Source: Megaleporinus macrocephalus
Lineage: Eukaryota; Chordata; Actinopteri; Characiformes; Anostomidae
NCBI GenBank assembly: GCA_021613375.1
Contig: CM038705.1
Location: forward strand, 11,918,711-11,982,710
Reading direction: 5' to 3'
DNA: 64,000 nt
Both the position numbers and the translations under genes were made by a program. Every line of letters starts with the position of its first letter. Within the stretch, counting starts at the first letter, position 1. Under the pieces are notes generated by a model that searched no databases, was not told where the DNA came from, and saw nothing but the letters and a program-made list of their open reading frames with translations. This document shows positions 23,849-38,299 of this stretch, in pieces.

Positions 23849-24444
23849 AGTAGTAATTTACTTATTTTAAGTTTTGGTTAAAAACAAAGGGGTTAATTAC
23901 CCAGAACACCTAATGCATATGATTAACCATAATTAGGAACAGTTCAACACGCCAGTATGTAAATACTATATACTATACAGTATACTACATCATTGTTGTC
24001 CAAAGAAAAACATGTATATCCATTTTTATTCGTCTATATTATTTGAACACATGGGCTGTTGTTTAAATTGTGTGAAAATTTTACAATGAATAAACCAACA
24101 GAAATGCTCCAAAATAGCTTGGAAAATTCTAGTTCCATTGACACTGAAAGTAAAAATATGCATATTGGAGAGATATTGGAGGTACTTGACAATCCCATAT
24201 ACTATATCTGTATATTTGTAACACATGCTTACAATTCAATGAAGTGCTATTTTTATGCTCAATTTTTTTTAAATAATTTTGGGGGGGTTGGTCCATTCAT
24301 CAAGAAATAATTAACACAATGTAAAAAGAAATGCTGTTATGCAAAAGAGGGTAAAAACATAAAAACAAAAAAGAAGGAAAATAGTTCTGCATGACAATTT
24401 TAAATTTGCTACCACTAAACATTGTTAAAAGTATGACTAAAAGG

Positions 24445-25360
24445 GCAGAAATTAGTTTTGCTAACCAGGCTAATTACTCTCACTGTTCTTAGCAATCAAA
24501 ATAAATTCTGTGATAAATTATCATGCTAGCACATGAAAAACATAGTTTAGGCCAAAATATCAAAAATCCCAACAAAGATACTTTACTGCCCTCTACTCTG
24601 CAAGGATGTTAGTATGTTAGCACTAAGCTAACAGTGACCGATAAACATTGTTGACCATTTCAGATTAAACACAGACTTTTAAAGCTTGTCAAGAACATAA
24701 CCATATGTTAAAAAGAAAATATTGTTAAAAACGGAGTAAAGTCCTAACTTTATGTCCTGATCAACACTCTGAGCACAGCCGGTCTTTCAAGTAGCCTACA
24801 GCGTCAGGCTCAAGTTAGCCTCAGCATGAAATAAAAGATTTTTTTGACGTAGTAAATACTGAAATTGGTCCATTACAGTAATGTACAATACTTCACAAAG
24901 AGAAAGGGTGATGCGTGGTGATTGCATATGCGAGAAGGATGTGGAGACAGCCATGGTTTTTTTGCTAATCTGTGGAAAACTTAGACACAGCTAGTCATGG
25001 GTGCTGTTCATGGATTCCTGTTTGGACTGATAGTGAGTGTTATATAATCCTCTTTAGAACGGTAGAATATTTAACTTTCTGTAGCTATTCACTATCTGAA
25101 TTTTGCTAAGGCAGACATGACGCTGCTCTTTAGCTAAATAAGCTAACTACTCTTACTGTTGTTAGCTATGAAAATAGATTTTTTCTGATAAACTAGCATG
25201 TTAACACACTCTCCTGCACCAGGGCATATCTCTAATACACTTCCCTCTACTCTGCTAGGATGGTGATAGCACCAAGCTAACAGTGATTGATAAACAATGT
25301 TGGCCATTCAGAATGAAACAGGAATATTTGAAGCTTGTAAATAACATTCCATGTGTTTTG
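24445..25360. repeat. Diverged direct duplication, spacing about 665 bp
   Basis: Two blocks, about 24445-24715 and 25112-25360, share an ordered series of phrases: taattactctcactgttctt versus taactactcttactgttgtt; ccctctactctgcaaggatg versus ccctctactctgctaggatg; gctaacagtgaccgataaac versus gctaacagtgattgataaac. Identity looks moderate, so the duplication is old. No coding frame spans either copy. Confidence 0.7.
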
Positions 25361-26944
25361 TCTGAAGCGTGTATCCGACATGTTAACATATAGTTTATCT
25401 TGTAGCAGTTTTACTTAGAACTGCTCCCTGTGTATTCCATTTCTAGAACAGAAGGCACATCTAGGATCTCCACAAGCCCTAGTTTGATGTTTATATTCAT
25501 GAAATTCTTTCATATTCAAGGCCATTCTTAGGGCATTCTCCCACTAGGCCTAGAAGTCTTATACCATGCCGATTGTCCCCCCTCCACCCCCGCGATTTTG
25601 TGGGTTCGAGCTGCTTCCATCATTGATCCGAAGGTCATTACAGCCAAAATCTAGGGTTGTACTTTTGAACTGTAGAAGAACTGTAAGTGGTGTGAGTGTG
25701 CACATGCAAAAAGTAATTAAAACAGTTCTTATACAGCACGCTGCCCCTGTGTGATGGTCGCAGCACATGGCAGTGCACCTACACTTGGCACTCACCATTC
25801 GGGTGGGCTTTATTCAAGCTGAAAAATATAAATTTAGATTGTTATATAAGAGCTACACCATATCATTACACAGAGAATACTGCAGCAACAGAAGAGCTAC
25901 TATAAATGTGTTCCCTTACAGAGCTTGGGCACGGTATGGATCGCCTACTATGAGTACACTCTTGGTTCCTCATCACATAAGTGGTTAATCTGGCCCATTA
26001 GACCTGCAGTTCAGCTCCTAATGTCCTAGCCAATGGGAGAGCTTGTTTGGTTTTATCTACCTAGATATTTCAGGGAAAATAATTTCTGATTGAGTTTTCC
26101 ATTGGGCATTAACCCTTTTGTTTCCAAGCAAAGCATAACAAAAAAATCCAACATAGTCACATACTTCTGTTTCAACAGAATCCATTAGGTCACCTCTGAA
26201 GGCCGAGGAGGCTCGGAAAGTTCTCCACTCCTAACACTGCAGTTACAGATAAGGACATCAGTGTTTAGCAGACACAGGCTATTTACTTCATCACTGTGGA
26301 CTAGTATCAGAGCTTTTTCTCCTGAACAACAACTTCAGGCTCATGAATAAGAATGGAAGTGGTGCTGTGGGTGCCACTGGAGGCTGTTTTTGTACAATTT
26401 ATAGCAAAACACATTCTGCGGCATTAAACTGTCATAACATATTAATGTTGGGAGAGGTGGAAGAAACTTCCAAACAAATGAACTTCAAGCACTTGCTAAT
26501 ACGTAACGCACAATTAAGTTTACTGATGCCTGCTGTTATGTTACTAATCGCCCCGTGGCTTTTCTGCATGTTCTTTCCTTGTTCCTTGTTGGCTTGTCAT
26601 TAACTCATATGATTGAGTGCTACACGCAGATGCATTTGCACCCGTTTGAGCAGCCATAGAAAACCAGTGGGAGGAAAATACTGAGAAATGAGGGGCTTGC
26701 CTGGGGGCTGGTTTCCTAAAAAGCACTATGATGGCAGAGTTAGCCAAGTGGGCATCACGCTGAAAGCAATTAACATGATCTACACACAGCAGTGCTTCTG
26801 GAAAGCTGGACTTGATTTGAGAGTTCTTGGTAACGTTCACAACATGTTACAACTAGAAGTGAGAAAAACAACCTAAATCTATTCTCAATTAAAAGAATAG
26901 CAGAAGTCATGATTCTTGTAGAATGGAAAATAGCCTAGCAACAA

Positions 26945-27300
26945 CTTTTCAAGTGTTGAGACCCCATAGAACTGCAGTGGAACTTCTTAGTTCATCTACT
27001 AACAAAGGAATTGAAGTTTGATATGCTCTATTTATCTCTTTTCTGGATTCTTTTGCTCTGAAAATAAAGTGCTAAACCTCCAACCGAAGAAATATGAGCA
27101 ACAGTCAAGTATTCCAGAAGCTGATCCAGACCCAAAAACGTCTCAAGAGCTTAGTTGCCTATAGAACTGCAGTGGAACTTCTTACTTGACTATGAACTCT
27201 TTCTTACTTATAGCAAAAGATCTGAATTTTCACATTTCTTTTAGTCTGAACCAAAGTGCTCAGGAGTTGTGATCCACAGTGAAGCAGTCTAGATGCTGAG
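26945..27300. repeat. Short diverged direct duplication, spacing about 200 bp
   Basis: The phrase tagaactgcagtggaacttctta occurs near 26968 and near 27162, each followed about 100 bp later by related ttctg(a/g)a...aaagtgct words. This is a local duplication in non-coding intron sequence. Confidence 0.6.
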
Positions 27301-28029
27301 CCAAAAAATGACCATAAAACTTACATTTGAATGACTAAAATAGGATTGCATGAAATAATTCCATTACAGACTCAGAAACGTACATACTGATACATTTATC
27401 ACCATTACATAACAGATAGATCTAAAATTATAAATCAAAATATTACTTATGTACTTGTATATGAGCAAATGAAACTATTTACTTGACTCTGTTTACAATT
27501 GGTACCATTCTGTTGGCTACTATTAATGAGATTCATATATATTCAGTCTGCCAGTCACATTTTACTTGTGTTTCTCATCAGTCTCTCTATCACTTTGAGC
27601 TGTATTACTACCATTAAAGTTATTACTGCCATTTTGCAACAACATTACATATAATTACTACACAGATAATTATTAAACTCATTTACTTGTTAACATATGT
27701 AAAGAAATTACCAAAACATGGCAATTTATTTCTTCCAACAAAACATTTTTCATCTAATTATTACAAATAAGAAAAACATTTGGTTTACCAACACAAATGC
27801 AGTATGGGCTGAAAGTTTAGAATCAACTTCAGCTTGTTATGAAATAACAGAATTACACAACAAAATGACAAGCTTCTACTGCTAGGAAGTTAAATGGACT
27901 GAAGGACTTGTATTTCTTTCTTTACAATGGTGGTGATAAAAACCATGGTGTCCGATGTCTAATACAAGCGAAAACAACAGATTCATTTACTATATAAACT
28001 GATCCAAAAATAAAAAAAATAAATAATAA

Positions 28030-28910
28030 TAATAATAATAATCTTTATCTATAAAGCTTTTTATACCAGTGGCAACTCAAAGTGCCTTACAGACAGTTTA
28101 TCAGTAATTACATAAACCTATTAGCAAAGACAAAGTAAAATTTTATAGGTATTACAAAGTTAAAGTTTTAATTAAACACAGAGTTACAGACGTTTTTAAT
28201 TGTTTTATAAAAGTGAGCACTGGAATTGAGTTCCACAGTTTAGAAGCAGAATAACTAAAAGAGTCTCTCCAGGTTTTCTGTATTTTATGGAAGGATGGGC
28301 AGAAGGTCAATATAAGTTGGTCCTGGAATATTTAGAGCTTTATAGACCAAAAGCAGAACTTAAAAAAGTCTATTCTAAAAGATACAGTGATCCAGTGCAG
28401 CTCTTTCAAATCTTTTTCTTGTTGTTGTAAGGATCTGCTGTGTTCTATATGAGTTGTAGGGGATGAACTGTTTTCTTAGAAACACCAGTAAAAAGACCAT
28501 TACAGTGATCAACTCTGCTTGTAACAAATGCATGAAGTTTTTCTGCCTCACTCTGAGATAGAAAAGGCAGAACTTTGGCAAATATTTCTCACACGATAAA
28601 AAGCTACTTTAGTGACTGAGTTTACATGAAGAATAAAAATGAGCTCAGCGTTTAAGATCACACCCAGGTTACGTATTACATGTTTGATATTAGTTGTTGA
28701 AGAATCAAGTCTGTCATAAAGCATTTTTTTAGTTACGTTTTCTTTTAATGTCATTGTAAAAAAAATTTACATCCACTGATACACAGCTTGTAAGTTTGTT
28801 TACGTCATGCTACCCAATGACATCACCTAGAGGTAATATGTACAATGAGAAAAGCAAACACTCTAGAACTGACCCTTGTGGTACCCCACGGGAAATGTTA
28901 AATTGTCTTG
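28030..28910 (-). mobile_element. Degenerate L2-like LINE, antisense
   Basis: The minus strand reads IRNLGVILNAEL, HVNSVTKVAFYRVRNI, then SQSEAEKL and TSRVDHCNGLF across frame changes. These are the RNLGVxxDxxLxFxxHI...FFHLRNI...LVHAFVxSRLDYCN blocks of L2-type reverse transcriptases. The following plus-strand phrases (ccaaaagcagaacttaaaa, gatccagtgcagctc) are the antisense of the C-terminal region. The copy is interrupted by stops and is not functional. Confidence 0.7.
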
Positions 28911-29255
28911 ATGAATAACTTCCCAGTGCAACCATGAACTGTCTAAATATATCAGGTTACTCAGCCTCACCCACTCGTTCTAAAGTTAGAGATCAATTTA
29001 CTCATATTGCGTTAACATCGTAATATGAATTGACCAGTAAATTGTTAAAAAAAATATTTTGTCATGATAACTGCCATAATGTTTACTAAGCCTAATCCAC
29101 TATAAAGGTTATAGTCGTTAATTATGATCAAAGTTAGCTTAATTGGCCTTTATTAGATTTGTTACCTGGAACCTTTGACTAAACAGCATCTCAGTTAGGC
29201 CAACAACAGAACTCAAGTTGAGCTTGCTCAAAATCAGCTGGAGTTTAGACTCCTA

Positions 29256-30038
29256 TAGGGCTGCACCTAACGATTAATTTCATAATTGATTAATCTAATG
29301 ATTATTTTTTCGATTAGTCGATTAATCTAGTGATTAATTTTTAGATTATTCTAATATTATGTCAGAAAGTTATTTGAGAAGCAGCTACGTGTGTTTTAAA
29401 GCACCCACGGTATCGAGAACAGTCTTAGGTTCTACACTGGACGATTAAGAAACGGTTAGCAATGCGCAGTCATGTGACTGCTACTGAAGGAAACATGTTT
29501 TAAGGCTCAACATTAAATACGGATACGCATGGAGCCTTCTGTTCGTACTCTGCATTCATTTCGTATATACATTCGTTTTCGGGAAAGCTTACGGATAAAG
29601 ATGGGATGGAGCAATACGGCTGGAGACCGTGGGGGCAGTGCAAGACGCGACCACTTCCACACGGACACATGACGAAGAAGAAACGATGGAACTTTTTGAA
29701 GGTTCTACACGTTCTTTAGAAAACTAAATAAAGAACTACGAGCTCATCTGCCGTCGCCATGTTTGATTTACTGGACGTGTTGCTCAGCAACCATGTAAAC
29801 GAAGCTGACGCAGAGAAGTATGTGGGCAGTGACGGCTATATCGCTTCAAACGCATGCAGACGGAGTATAAATCAGCCTTTACATGTTAATAATTTTAAAA
29901 TCTGTGTTTCTGTGTGAAATACTCCAACAACTTTAGATGCACACAGATAAATCCATGCTTTCAGTAGGCGTGGCCATCTTTGCAAAGCATCGACGCACGT
30001 TACACTAAACTAAACGTCGACGTGTTGCCCCAGCCCTA
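29256..30038. mobile_element. hAT-type element with perfect 8-bp target duplication
   Basis: The element begins tagggctgcacctaacgatt and ends gttgccccagcccta, inverted termini of the abundant fish hAT type. The 8-mer gactccta is present exactly on both sides (29248-29255 and 30039-30046), so the borders are secure. The 783-bp interior has no recognisable transposase; the left part has repeated CGATTA/TTAATC words typical of these MITEs. Confidence 0.88.
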
Positions 30039-30504
30039 GACTCCTATAGTGTGTTTAAGCTGGGGAGATTCTGAAATTCTGAGATCTGAGTAACGAAGGC
30101 TGTGGCTTTACCAGGTGTTGATCTCACAACCTTCTAGCTTCTGATGATGGAGCTGTTACGACAGCTACCACTTCAGATATTCAAGTACGTAGCCAAAGCA
30201 TGAGAGACACAGCAAATTTACCTTTTCATTCTTCTTGGACACATAATTCTACAAGCTCGAACAGCTCCAGTGTGGTGCACCTGTCTAATTCCTCACCATC
30301 AATAGTACGATTAGGAGTCTCAGAGTAGGAAGTATCCAGAATCCGAGCCTAAGGACACATAAGAGGATTGTATGCCATGGCTGGGAATGAGGAAATTAGC
30401 AAATTAAGGGGATGTGGGGGAAAAAGGTAAAGCTCTGAAAAAAATCCTAACAAGCAAATATAGCTTATAACGATACTCTCAAGATGTATGGCTGACATAA
30501 TTGA

Positions 30505-30720
30505 GATGAAGAACTAAAATAAGATAGTCCTTTGTTAGTCCCTGTGGGGAAATTTACCGTGTTACAGCAGCAAAGGGATAGCAAGACACTCAGAAGACAA
30601 AACAGATAAATAAACAGTACAGTATATACAATATTAATAATAAAAAGTCAAGAAGATTGTATTTACAAATAATTGCACATTGCTTCTTAATTGCACATTA
30701 TGTTACACTGAAAAAAAAAA
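30505..30720 (-). mobile_element. 3' end of a LINE, antisense
   Basis: The phrase agtcctttgttagtccctgt followed by ggggaaatttaccgtgttac and cagcagcaaagggatagc is the antisense of a widespread fish LINE 3' terminus (CTTTATTAGTCCC...GGGGAAATT in published-style consensus, from memory). No protein-coding part remains. Confidence 0.5.
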
Positions 30721-33644
30721 ATTCTGTAAGTGTGTAGTGTTTAAGTGTGTGGGTATATAGTCCATGTGTCCGTATGTGAATTAAAATAAGCAAACTAAGT
30801 AAAATTGTAATCACCATTGTTGTCACCACTTATTTGTATGTAAACCCTTTCCCCCTAATTTCCAGCCAATAGAAAGTAGGGTGACAAAAGGAAAACCCCA
30901 GCCGGTTCTGTTTATTGTCTAATAGTAGTTCATACAAGTTATCAAAGTCAAATTCAACCTGGCGGAATGACGCTCATGTTTCACTGCACATCATCAGATA
31001 GTGAGCTAGCTGCCCTATTAACATCAAATGGCATGACTAAAGACTCTTTGATGGAAATGAGCTGGCTAATATTTAACTGGACCTGAACCTTTACCAGTGC
31101 ACACCTATCACCAGTTCCACCGGATACCCATGCACTACATTGCAGTCCATTTTTCTAAACTGCATTACTCAACTATTGAGACATAAACACAGCTAAGAGT
31201 GGAATGATGTGAAATGGCTCCTTGCAGGGAAACTTATAAACTCATATTTCCTTGCAGTGGTGGTGAATGGAACTGAGGTGACAACGTATATAACCATGAT
31301 CACTGAAGCTGCACACATATCATCATACCACTCTCAATGAAGTTCTCAATGACGTTCCTCACTTTAATAACAGCCATTAATCATTCTTTGCTGTGTATTT
31401 TATTTGTCCTATTAGGGAAGTGTGCATATCCCAAGGGAAACCAGGAACACCCAGTCAGTCTAGAGCTTTGAACCCACAGCTTTTTGGGATTTGAAACAAT
31501 GACCTTCCAGTTGCTCCTAGTGAGTCTTGGCCTCACGTTTTCTTCCAGACAGTCTTGGGATTTCAACCCATTAACCTTTGGTATTGCCTAATCAGTCTTC
31601 GGGATTCAACAGTCAGTCTTGGGATTTGATTGATCCTCCCGTTACTGGCTAACCTTTTCTACCACTATAGATGGAAATGCAATGTTATGCAGAAAAAGAT
31701 TTCATTTATGGTTACTTTAGATCTTTTTTACAGGTTTGTTATCAATTAAATGTTTTCATACTGTAAACAGCAGCTGTTATTTTTTAGAAAAGTGCCCTAA
31801 ATGTAGCTCATGTTAAACTGTTTGATAATGTACTGATAATGACACCTCCACTTTGATTCTAAATTGATATTTTTTCTGATTACTTTTTGTCATTACAAAA
31901 GTGAGTGTGAATGAAACCAGAAATAAGTTTGAGGTGTTGGAAGCAGAAATATCAACAGACTACAGACCAATTTGTTTGGTAAAGCTGAGAATCTCTGAAA
32001 CTAAATATTTTGTTTGGTATTAATTTGTAATACCTAACCCTAATTTTGATCCAGGTTAAGCAACTAAACCTAGCATGTAAACAAGACCGTATACAATGTG
32101 GTGTGCATTTAACAGATTTTTTTAAACAGATCAACTGTTTACCAACTTAGCTGTAAACCACAAGGTCATATAAACCAATGGGGGTTTGGGTGGCTTACAT
32201 TAATACAATGAACAACGTAACATAGTGACTGTTGTGTGAAATGTAATTTTTCTTGTTCTGTATTTACCGCATACATTGTCTTTAAACAGCCATACACAAA
32301 TCTAGAACCCTAATCAGCAGACTGAGGCCAAAAGTAGCTGTAACAAAAATTTCTATTAGGAATTTAAGTACTGCTCGATTCTATCAGCGATATCCTGTGT
32401 GAAGTTAAATTATTTTATATTTGAATCTTCAGATAGCATTTGTTTGTACTTTCCCAAGCCAAAATATAACTGATATGTATTGGCATACATTAATGACATC
32501 AAATAATAATACTTGTAAGAACAAAAATAACCCCTGTAGTGTGATTTTGTGCTTATTTGGAGCTCATTATGGTGCTATTTAGCTAAAGACTAGAGCTGTA
32601 GTACCCAAGTCTGGAATCGGGTCTTAAACCTGACTTAAGCTTGGGCTTCATTGACCTCTTCTTATATTTAGACTCAAAGATACTGATATGTGAACAAATG
32701 ACCTTTAAGTCATTTAAGAACTTGTTTTGGACTGTATACGATTTCTTCATTATTACAAACAGAAATATTTATTATATTACTTTTAACTATCACCAGTGGA
32801 CGATGACTCATACGCAAGAAACTCAAAACCAAATAACTGCAGCTGCTTTTTGTTTTCAATGCTTCATCCGACGAATCAAAATGTCATTTGACAAATCAAC
32901 TGGAAGTGAATCTGTCAGGGTATAACCCACTTTAGATTTTTATATATTTTTTTGTATTTGTAAAATAGAGTTTAGAACAACTCTGCAGATGGAGATGCTG
33001 TTGAAGTATCATAATCAGTGATTACTGAATGACTAATACTTTAAGCCAGGGCCACACCAGGACCGGCTAAATTTAACCACACTTACTCATTCGGCAGCAG
33101 CCAAACAGTTTTCCATGTGCTCAATGCTACAGTGTGTAGGCAAGATGATCACCAGTGCAACCCACTTGTGCACCATCGGTGATGTAAATGGAAGTTTTAA
33201 TGGATTAATTTAGCGATTAATAGTTTAAGGAGTAGCACAACAGATGTAAAGAATAATTAGGAAAATCTTCAAGGCCCATGGGTTCGCTGGTGTGAGCGCA
33301 CTGGCAGTGTGTATTGTTTTAAGTGGTTGTTTTCCACAATTTTACTCTCTGTATTTGTGTCTGTTTTTATGTGTAATGAGCCCAAAGCATTTTGAACTGT
33401 ACAGCATAGCACCGTGTAGAACTTTGCACTGGTTGAGTTTATGCCATTCATCATACGGCTATTGGGATGCAGATCACTCCTTCCATGGTCAAATCAGCAG
33501 AAAAAAGAGGTATAGGTTATAACATCTCCAAGCCAATTTGTTAAACTGCACCATGCGTAGGTTTCTACCTACCATTCCTAGTTTGGAATCACATTAGTAG
33601 GTGCTATGATTTTGTTCACTAACAAATTATACACTGGATATTAA

Positions 33645-33990
33645 AATTAGGGATGCACTGATACCATTTTCCCCTTTCCAGTACTGATATGTGATCCTTA
33701 GTATTGGCCAATGCCTTTACCGGGAATAACGATAATAATTAATGTAGTTAGTTTATAAGACAGCACTGTCGCCTCACAGCACAGACCGGGTTGGAGTCCC
33801 GGTCCAGGCCATTCTGTGTGGAGTGTGCATGTTCTCCCAGTGCTTACCCGTAGATTGCCAGTAGGTGTGAATGTGTGTGTGAGTGTTTGTTAGCCATGCA
33901 ATGTAATGGCAACCTGTCCATTGTGTACCCTGCTTTTGCCCAAAGACGCTGGGATTGGCTGCAGCACCCCTATCCCACAAGGAATAGTTT
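33645..33990 (+). mobile_element. hAT end plus tRNA-headed SINE-like repeat
   Basis: 33648-33745 starts tagggatgcactgataccat, one end of a hAT-like element whose other end I cannot place. 33765-33990 contains cactgtcgcctcacagcaca, gtgtggagtgtgcatgttct and cctgcttttgcccaaagacg, the body of a high-copy fish repeat. It includes a B-box-like gggttggagtcccgg. The same family lies in reverse at 62880-63190. Confidence 0.55.
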
Positions 33991-34419
33991 AAGATTCGAA
34001 ATTTATACAGTTCCACTTTTTAAATGTTTAATTTTGGTAAAAGAGGTGTTGCTTGTCACTACCAAAACATACCCGGCACCAGCAGAAACTGAAGAACGTA
34101 ACTAACTACATAGGAGGAGAATCAGGGCTCAGCGTTTAAGGTAAGTCACTAAAGTACATTGTGTGGTGTATGATCTGGTGACATATTGGTAAAACCATTT
34201 GGTGGGAAGAATTTCAAACAGTATATTAGCTGCTACTTCTGCCTTTCCTCAAAACACTGGTTTTGACATTGAGCATATCGTCACTGTCCAATGAAATGGA
34301 GATACTTTTTGGAGATACTTGTTTTTCCTTGGACAGCAACGATATTCAAAGCTGCTTTCCATCCTAAACTACCAATGTGTTGTTAAGTTCTATCTGTTGG
34401 CGTACAATTTGCTATGTTA

Positions 34420-34640
34420 TGGTATTGGTCATGGTATGGTAAGGTGTTGGTCATGGTATTCTATGGTATGGTACGGTATTGGTCATGGTATGGTATGGTA
34501 TTGGTCATTACTATGCTATGGTATTGGTCATGGTATGGTATGGTATGGTATGGGTCATGGTATGGTATGATACAGTATTGGTCATGGTATGGTATGGTAT
34601 AGTATGGTATGGTATGGTATTGGTCATTACTATGCTATGG
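34420..34640. repeat. ATGGT pentanucleotide-type array
   Basis: ATGGT pentamers alternate with attggtcatggtatgg phrases and two ctatgctatggt phrases. Three overlapping Met/Val/Trp/Tyr-rich frames on the plus strand are artefacts of the pentamer. Confidence 0.95.
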
Positions 34641-37600
34641 TGTTTGTCAATAGTACCGTATCTTTGTCACCAAAACTGATGCAACATTTAAATATTGGTA
34701 TCAGTACAAGCAAACTCTACATACTAAAATGTACTTTAAGGGTGAGTTCTCTATGTTTAATCAACAAATTCATGGTAAGAAAGCCTGTACTGAAAATACC
34801 TAGGCTGAAAAGAAACATTGCTTCATGGAAACATGCAGAATTGTAGCTTTAACAGCAAAAAAAACAACACAATAAAAAACTATGGCTTCCCAAATAAACC
34901 CTGACAATTTCCACCACTGTTTTAAATTAAATCCACTTCGTGACCAAAGAAAGCTAGAGCTGATTACATGTGGCTTAAAATATCTTGTGGCTTTGTACTG
35001 CGATACTATGCAGTGGCCTCAACAAAATTCTTTTTTACACATAGTTGAAGTTGTTCAGTGTTATTAAACAAATTCTTCTGATCCTAAAACTTGATTGGCC
35101 AAGCCGTGTTCTGAGTCATCTTAGAATACTAGATAAACTCACTTAAATACGACTGCCTCACAACAACTGAATTCACTATTGCTGTGTCAAATCACAATCA
35201 TCCTTGTCCTACATAGCAGGAATATAAAGCTTGATAAAGTTGGCACCCCACCATTGCTGGTCCACCCAGAATATTGTCCTACATACAAGATCTAACTAAT
35301 TTTTTATCTCCTCAACTATATTTGAAATGCATATAGCCCATATTTTGGAAGATAAACTAATATCATTTTTACAAACAATTGAAAGAAACAACTTATCCTT
35401 TGTTGAACATGTTGTTGTCGACACTGAACTGAATGGGCTACAGCTGTACAATGGACTTTATTATTGATACTGCTGTGAATGTTTTTTACTAAACTAATTT
35501 ATTAAGAGTAATAAAAGAAGGAAAAATAAGAGCACTGAATGTGGAAACGCTGCAAATGGAAAATGAGCAATAATTAGTGGTATTTTGTCTATACTCTGCC
35601 TAATCACTTATGGGCTACCAAAAAAAAAAACACTGAGTAAAAAGCCTGTGGGCCTCCAGCTTTCCATCAGTGAGCCAACAATGAGCCCACTATCCTCTTG
35701 CTGTCTGGGGGTGCTGTTGACTCTAAAACTGCTTGCTTTATGGACCATTGAGTGCACTGATGAAGTAAGAACCCATTTTTATGTTTCTTAACTAGAACCA
35801 GGCTGGTCAGCTAGCTAACAGTTTAAAAGATCAACCATTGGCAACCATCTCAGGGCTGCCAACGTCAAGGAGGAATGTGTTGGAGATGAATTTGTAGTGA
35901 TGGCCAAGTAGGACTTATACCTACCTATTCTACTGTCCATTAACAATGCAAATGCAAATCAGAAATGGGTGCAGTGTGGCAATAACTTAAGTTTCTAAAC
36001 TGGAATTCCAACTTCATGGAGCTTTGCGTTACATATTTTTGAAGTCAAAACATGGATCACAGCTTTGAATACATAGCTAAGTTGCTTAACTAGGTGGTTT
36101 GTCATGTTACATCCTCATTGCCTCAACTGTTGAACTTCAGTTCCTGTCAGCCAAGAAACACCTAACAACAAAGTAAGTCTTATCAGTCACATATGTAGGG
36201 TTTGAAACAAGTGCAGCATTCATTTCAGCGATGGTTAGTGGGCGGAGTCTCTCTCTATTGACAACATCTCAGCTCACTCTACGTTCAGATATTTGGATCC
36301 ATCAATGAGCTTAATGTACTTTGATAGAACTGCCGGAGAAAATCCAAGTTTGGCAGGAGATTTGTGGGAGTTCCTCAGCCAATGTGGGATAGTTGACAAC
36401 CTCGCATTCTTAACAACTCTGTCAGTAAGACTGAATTAAGTACTTACAATATGGTTCACTGTAAAGCCAATGAAATAAATAATAAGTGCCCCTTAAATGT
36501 CCTACATGTCCATGTTTGATCAGATCTGCCTCATGTAGCATCAAACCCAGGCTGAATCTCAAATAGCTCCCTACTTTATAAACAGTGTGGTATGAAATTT
36601 AGCTGCCCCAGCCATATAGGGCACTATTTGTCCAGTGTGAATGTTGCTGAATGAATATTTGTTAGTTATATTATGCACTGTTTATTACTAATTACTACAC
36701 TGTTTATTAATAAACCACTGGAGACACTGGAGAAGTATTACAGTGATGTTATCACTCTGCTTGGTGGCTTGCCTATTAACACCCTTAACTGTGAATAAAT
36801 CACTGTTAACACACAACCTTTTGTGGCATATCCTTGATATATTCCGAGGAGCATCTTGTGGTGTATAATCAAGATAATGATATCACATCGCCATACTGCC
36901 TAATCTACTACCCAGTACTTTACTGATCAACAATCTATGTGGATTTAAACAGATTGCAGTTCATTAATCATTGTTTCTGGCCACAGGATCGTTCTTGATC
37001 AGATATTTTTGGAATGGGGGACCACTAGTAGCAGGGGAGAACCAAGGGAGAAGTTTTTAAATGGCTTTTAGTCAATGGAACCAGATTATTTTCCAAGCTA
37101 TTTTGGAGCATTTCTATTGGTCCAGTCATTATGAAAATTCCTGTGTTCAAAAATGGAGATACTGTTTTTTCTTTGTACAGTGGTGATATACTGATTGTCA
37201 TAGAGCACTAGTAAAAATTACACTTACTTTAACAATAGAAATAGAGCATAATGAAGCCTTTTCAAAAGAATTGCACATTACATTATGAAAGATGTGCTCT
37301 TTAAAATACCAACTTAGTCTATAGGTAACCCTTATTTATGGTGAGTATGCACCACTAGAGAGGCGGCTTTAGTAGTTCATATAATCTTTCCCATCTAGAC
37401 ACTTGGTTACTAGTAATTACATTACTATACACTTCTCTGAGCATATTGTGGATATCTTCAGGACTTAAAGAAAATTGACTACACAAATTAACTACACATT
37501 TCATTATAAACGAAGGATAAATAGGCTGTTCAGTTGGATTTTATGCAGGCTTAAATAAAATAGTAGCTGTTATTACTTATATTTCTATTATTATTACTAT

Positions 37601-38299
37601 TATTTTAAAATAATAACGAAATATCATGATGCATATCGTGGAAATGTCTTGAAGATATCATGATATCTTTTACTGTATCACCCACCCCTTGTTACAAGTC
37701 TTGCAAGTCCTTCTTCTGACAAGCATCAGAATATCTACAGAAGGCATTTAGAGGGTATCAATAACTATAAATCTTATTTTAGAGGCAGCTGCATACAAGG
37801 TACAAAAATGGACAATTGTTAATCGCAATTAAGGCAATTAATCATTAGTGAAAATTTCATGATTTTGACAGACCTAGATATAGGTGGTCCACCTCCCCGT
37901 AAATACCCAGCCAAGAGCAGCTTTGTGGTCAGCTACTGGCCACTGATGAAGGGCTAGGGGTTAACTACCTCAAATTGTACATCTGTTTCTACTAAAGTGA
38001 TGGTATAATCAGCTTCAAAGGCTTCAAAACATCTTCCGACATCACAAGCCGGTTTAGCTGTCCAGTAGTTCTGCACACACAAACCTTTAACATTAGAGTT
38101 GTGGGGTTATTAAAGTAGACGACTGCTAGCTAGACAAATCATTACAGCATACTGAAACCCAGCATCCAATCATACAGTCAGGTCAGCAAGGTCAGGAAAT
38201 CTTTTGTGTTATTACTGCTAACAACAGCAGCCAAGTGTCTTTAGGCAATAGACAGTCTCCCAGCTTCCACTTGTTGTTAGCCACCTTGGCATGCTGGGT

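Noticed and set aside
34319..34846. Several Met/Trp/Tyr/Gly-rich frames on the plus strand
   Set aside because: They are caused by the ATGGT pentamer array and its immediate flank, with no domain or splice support.
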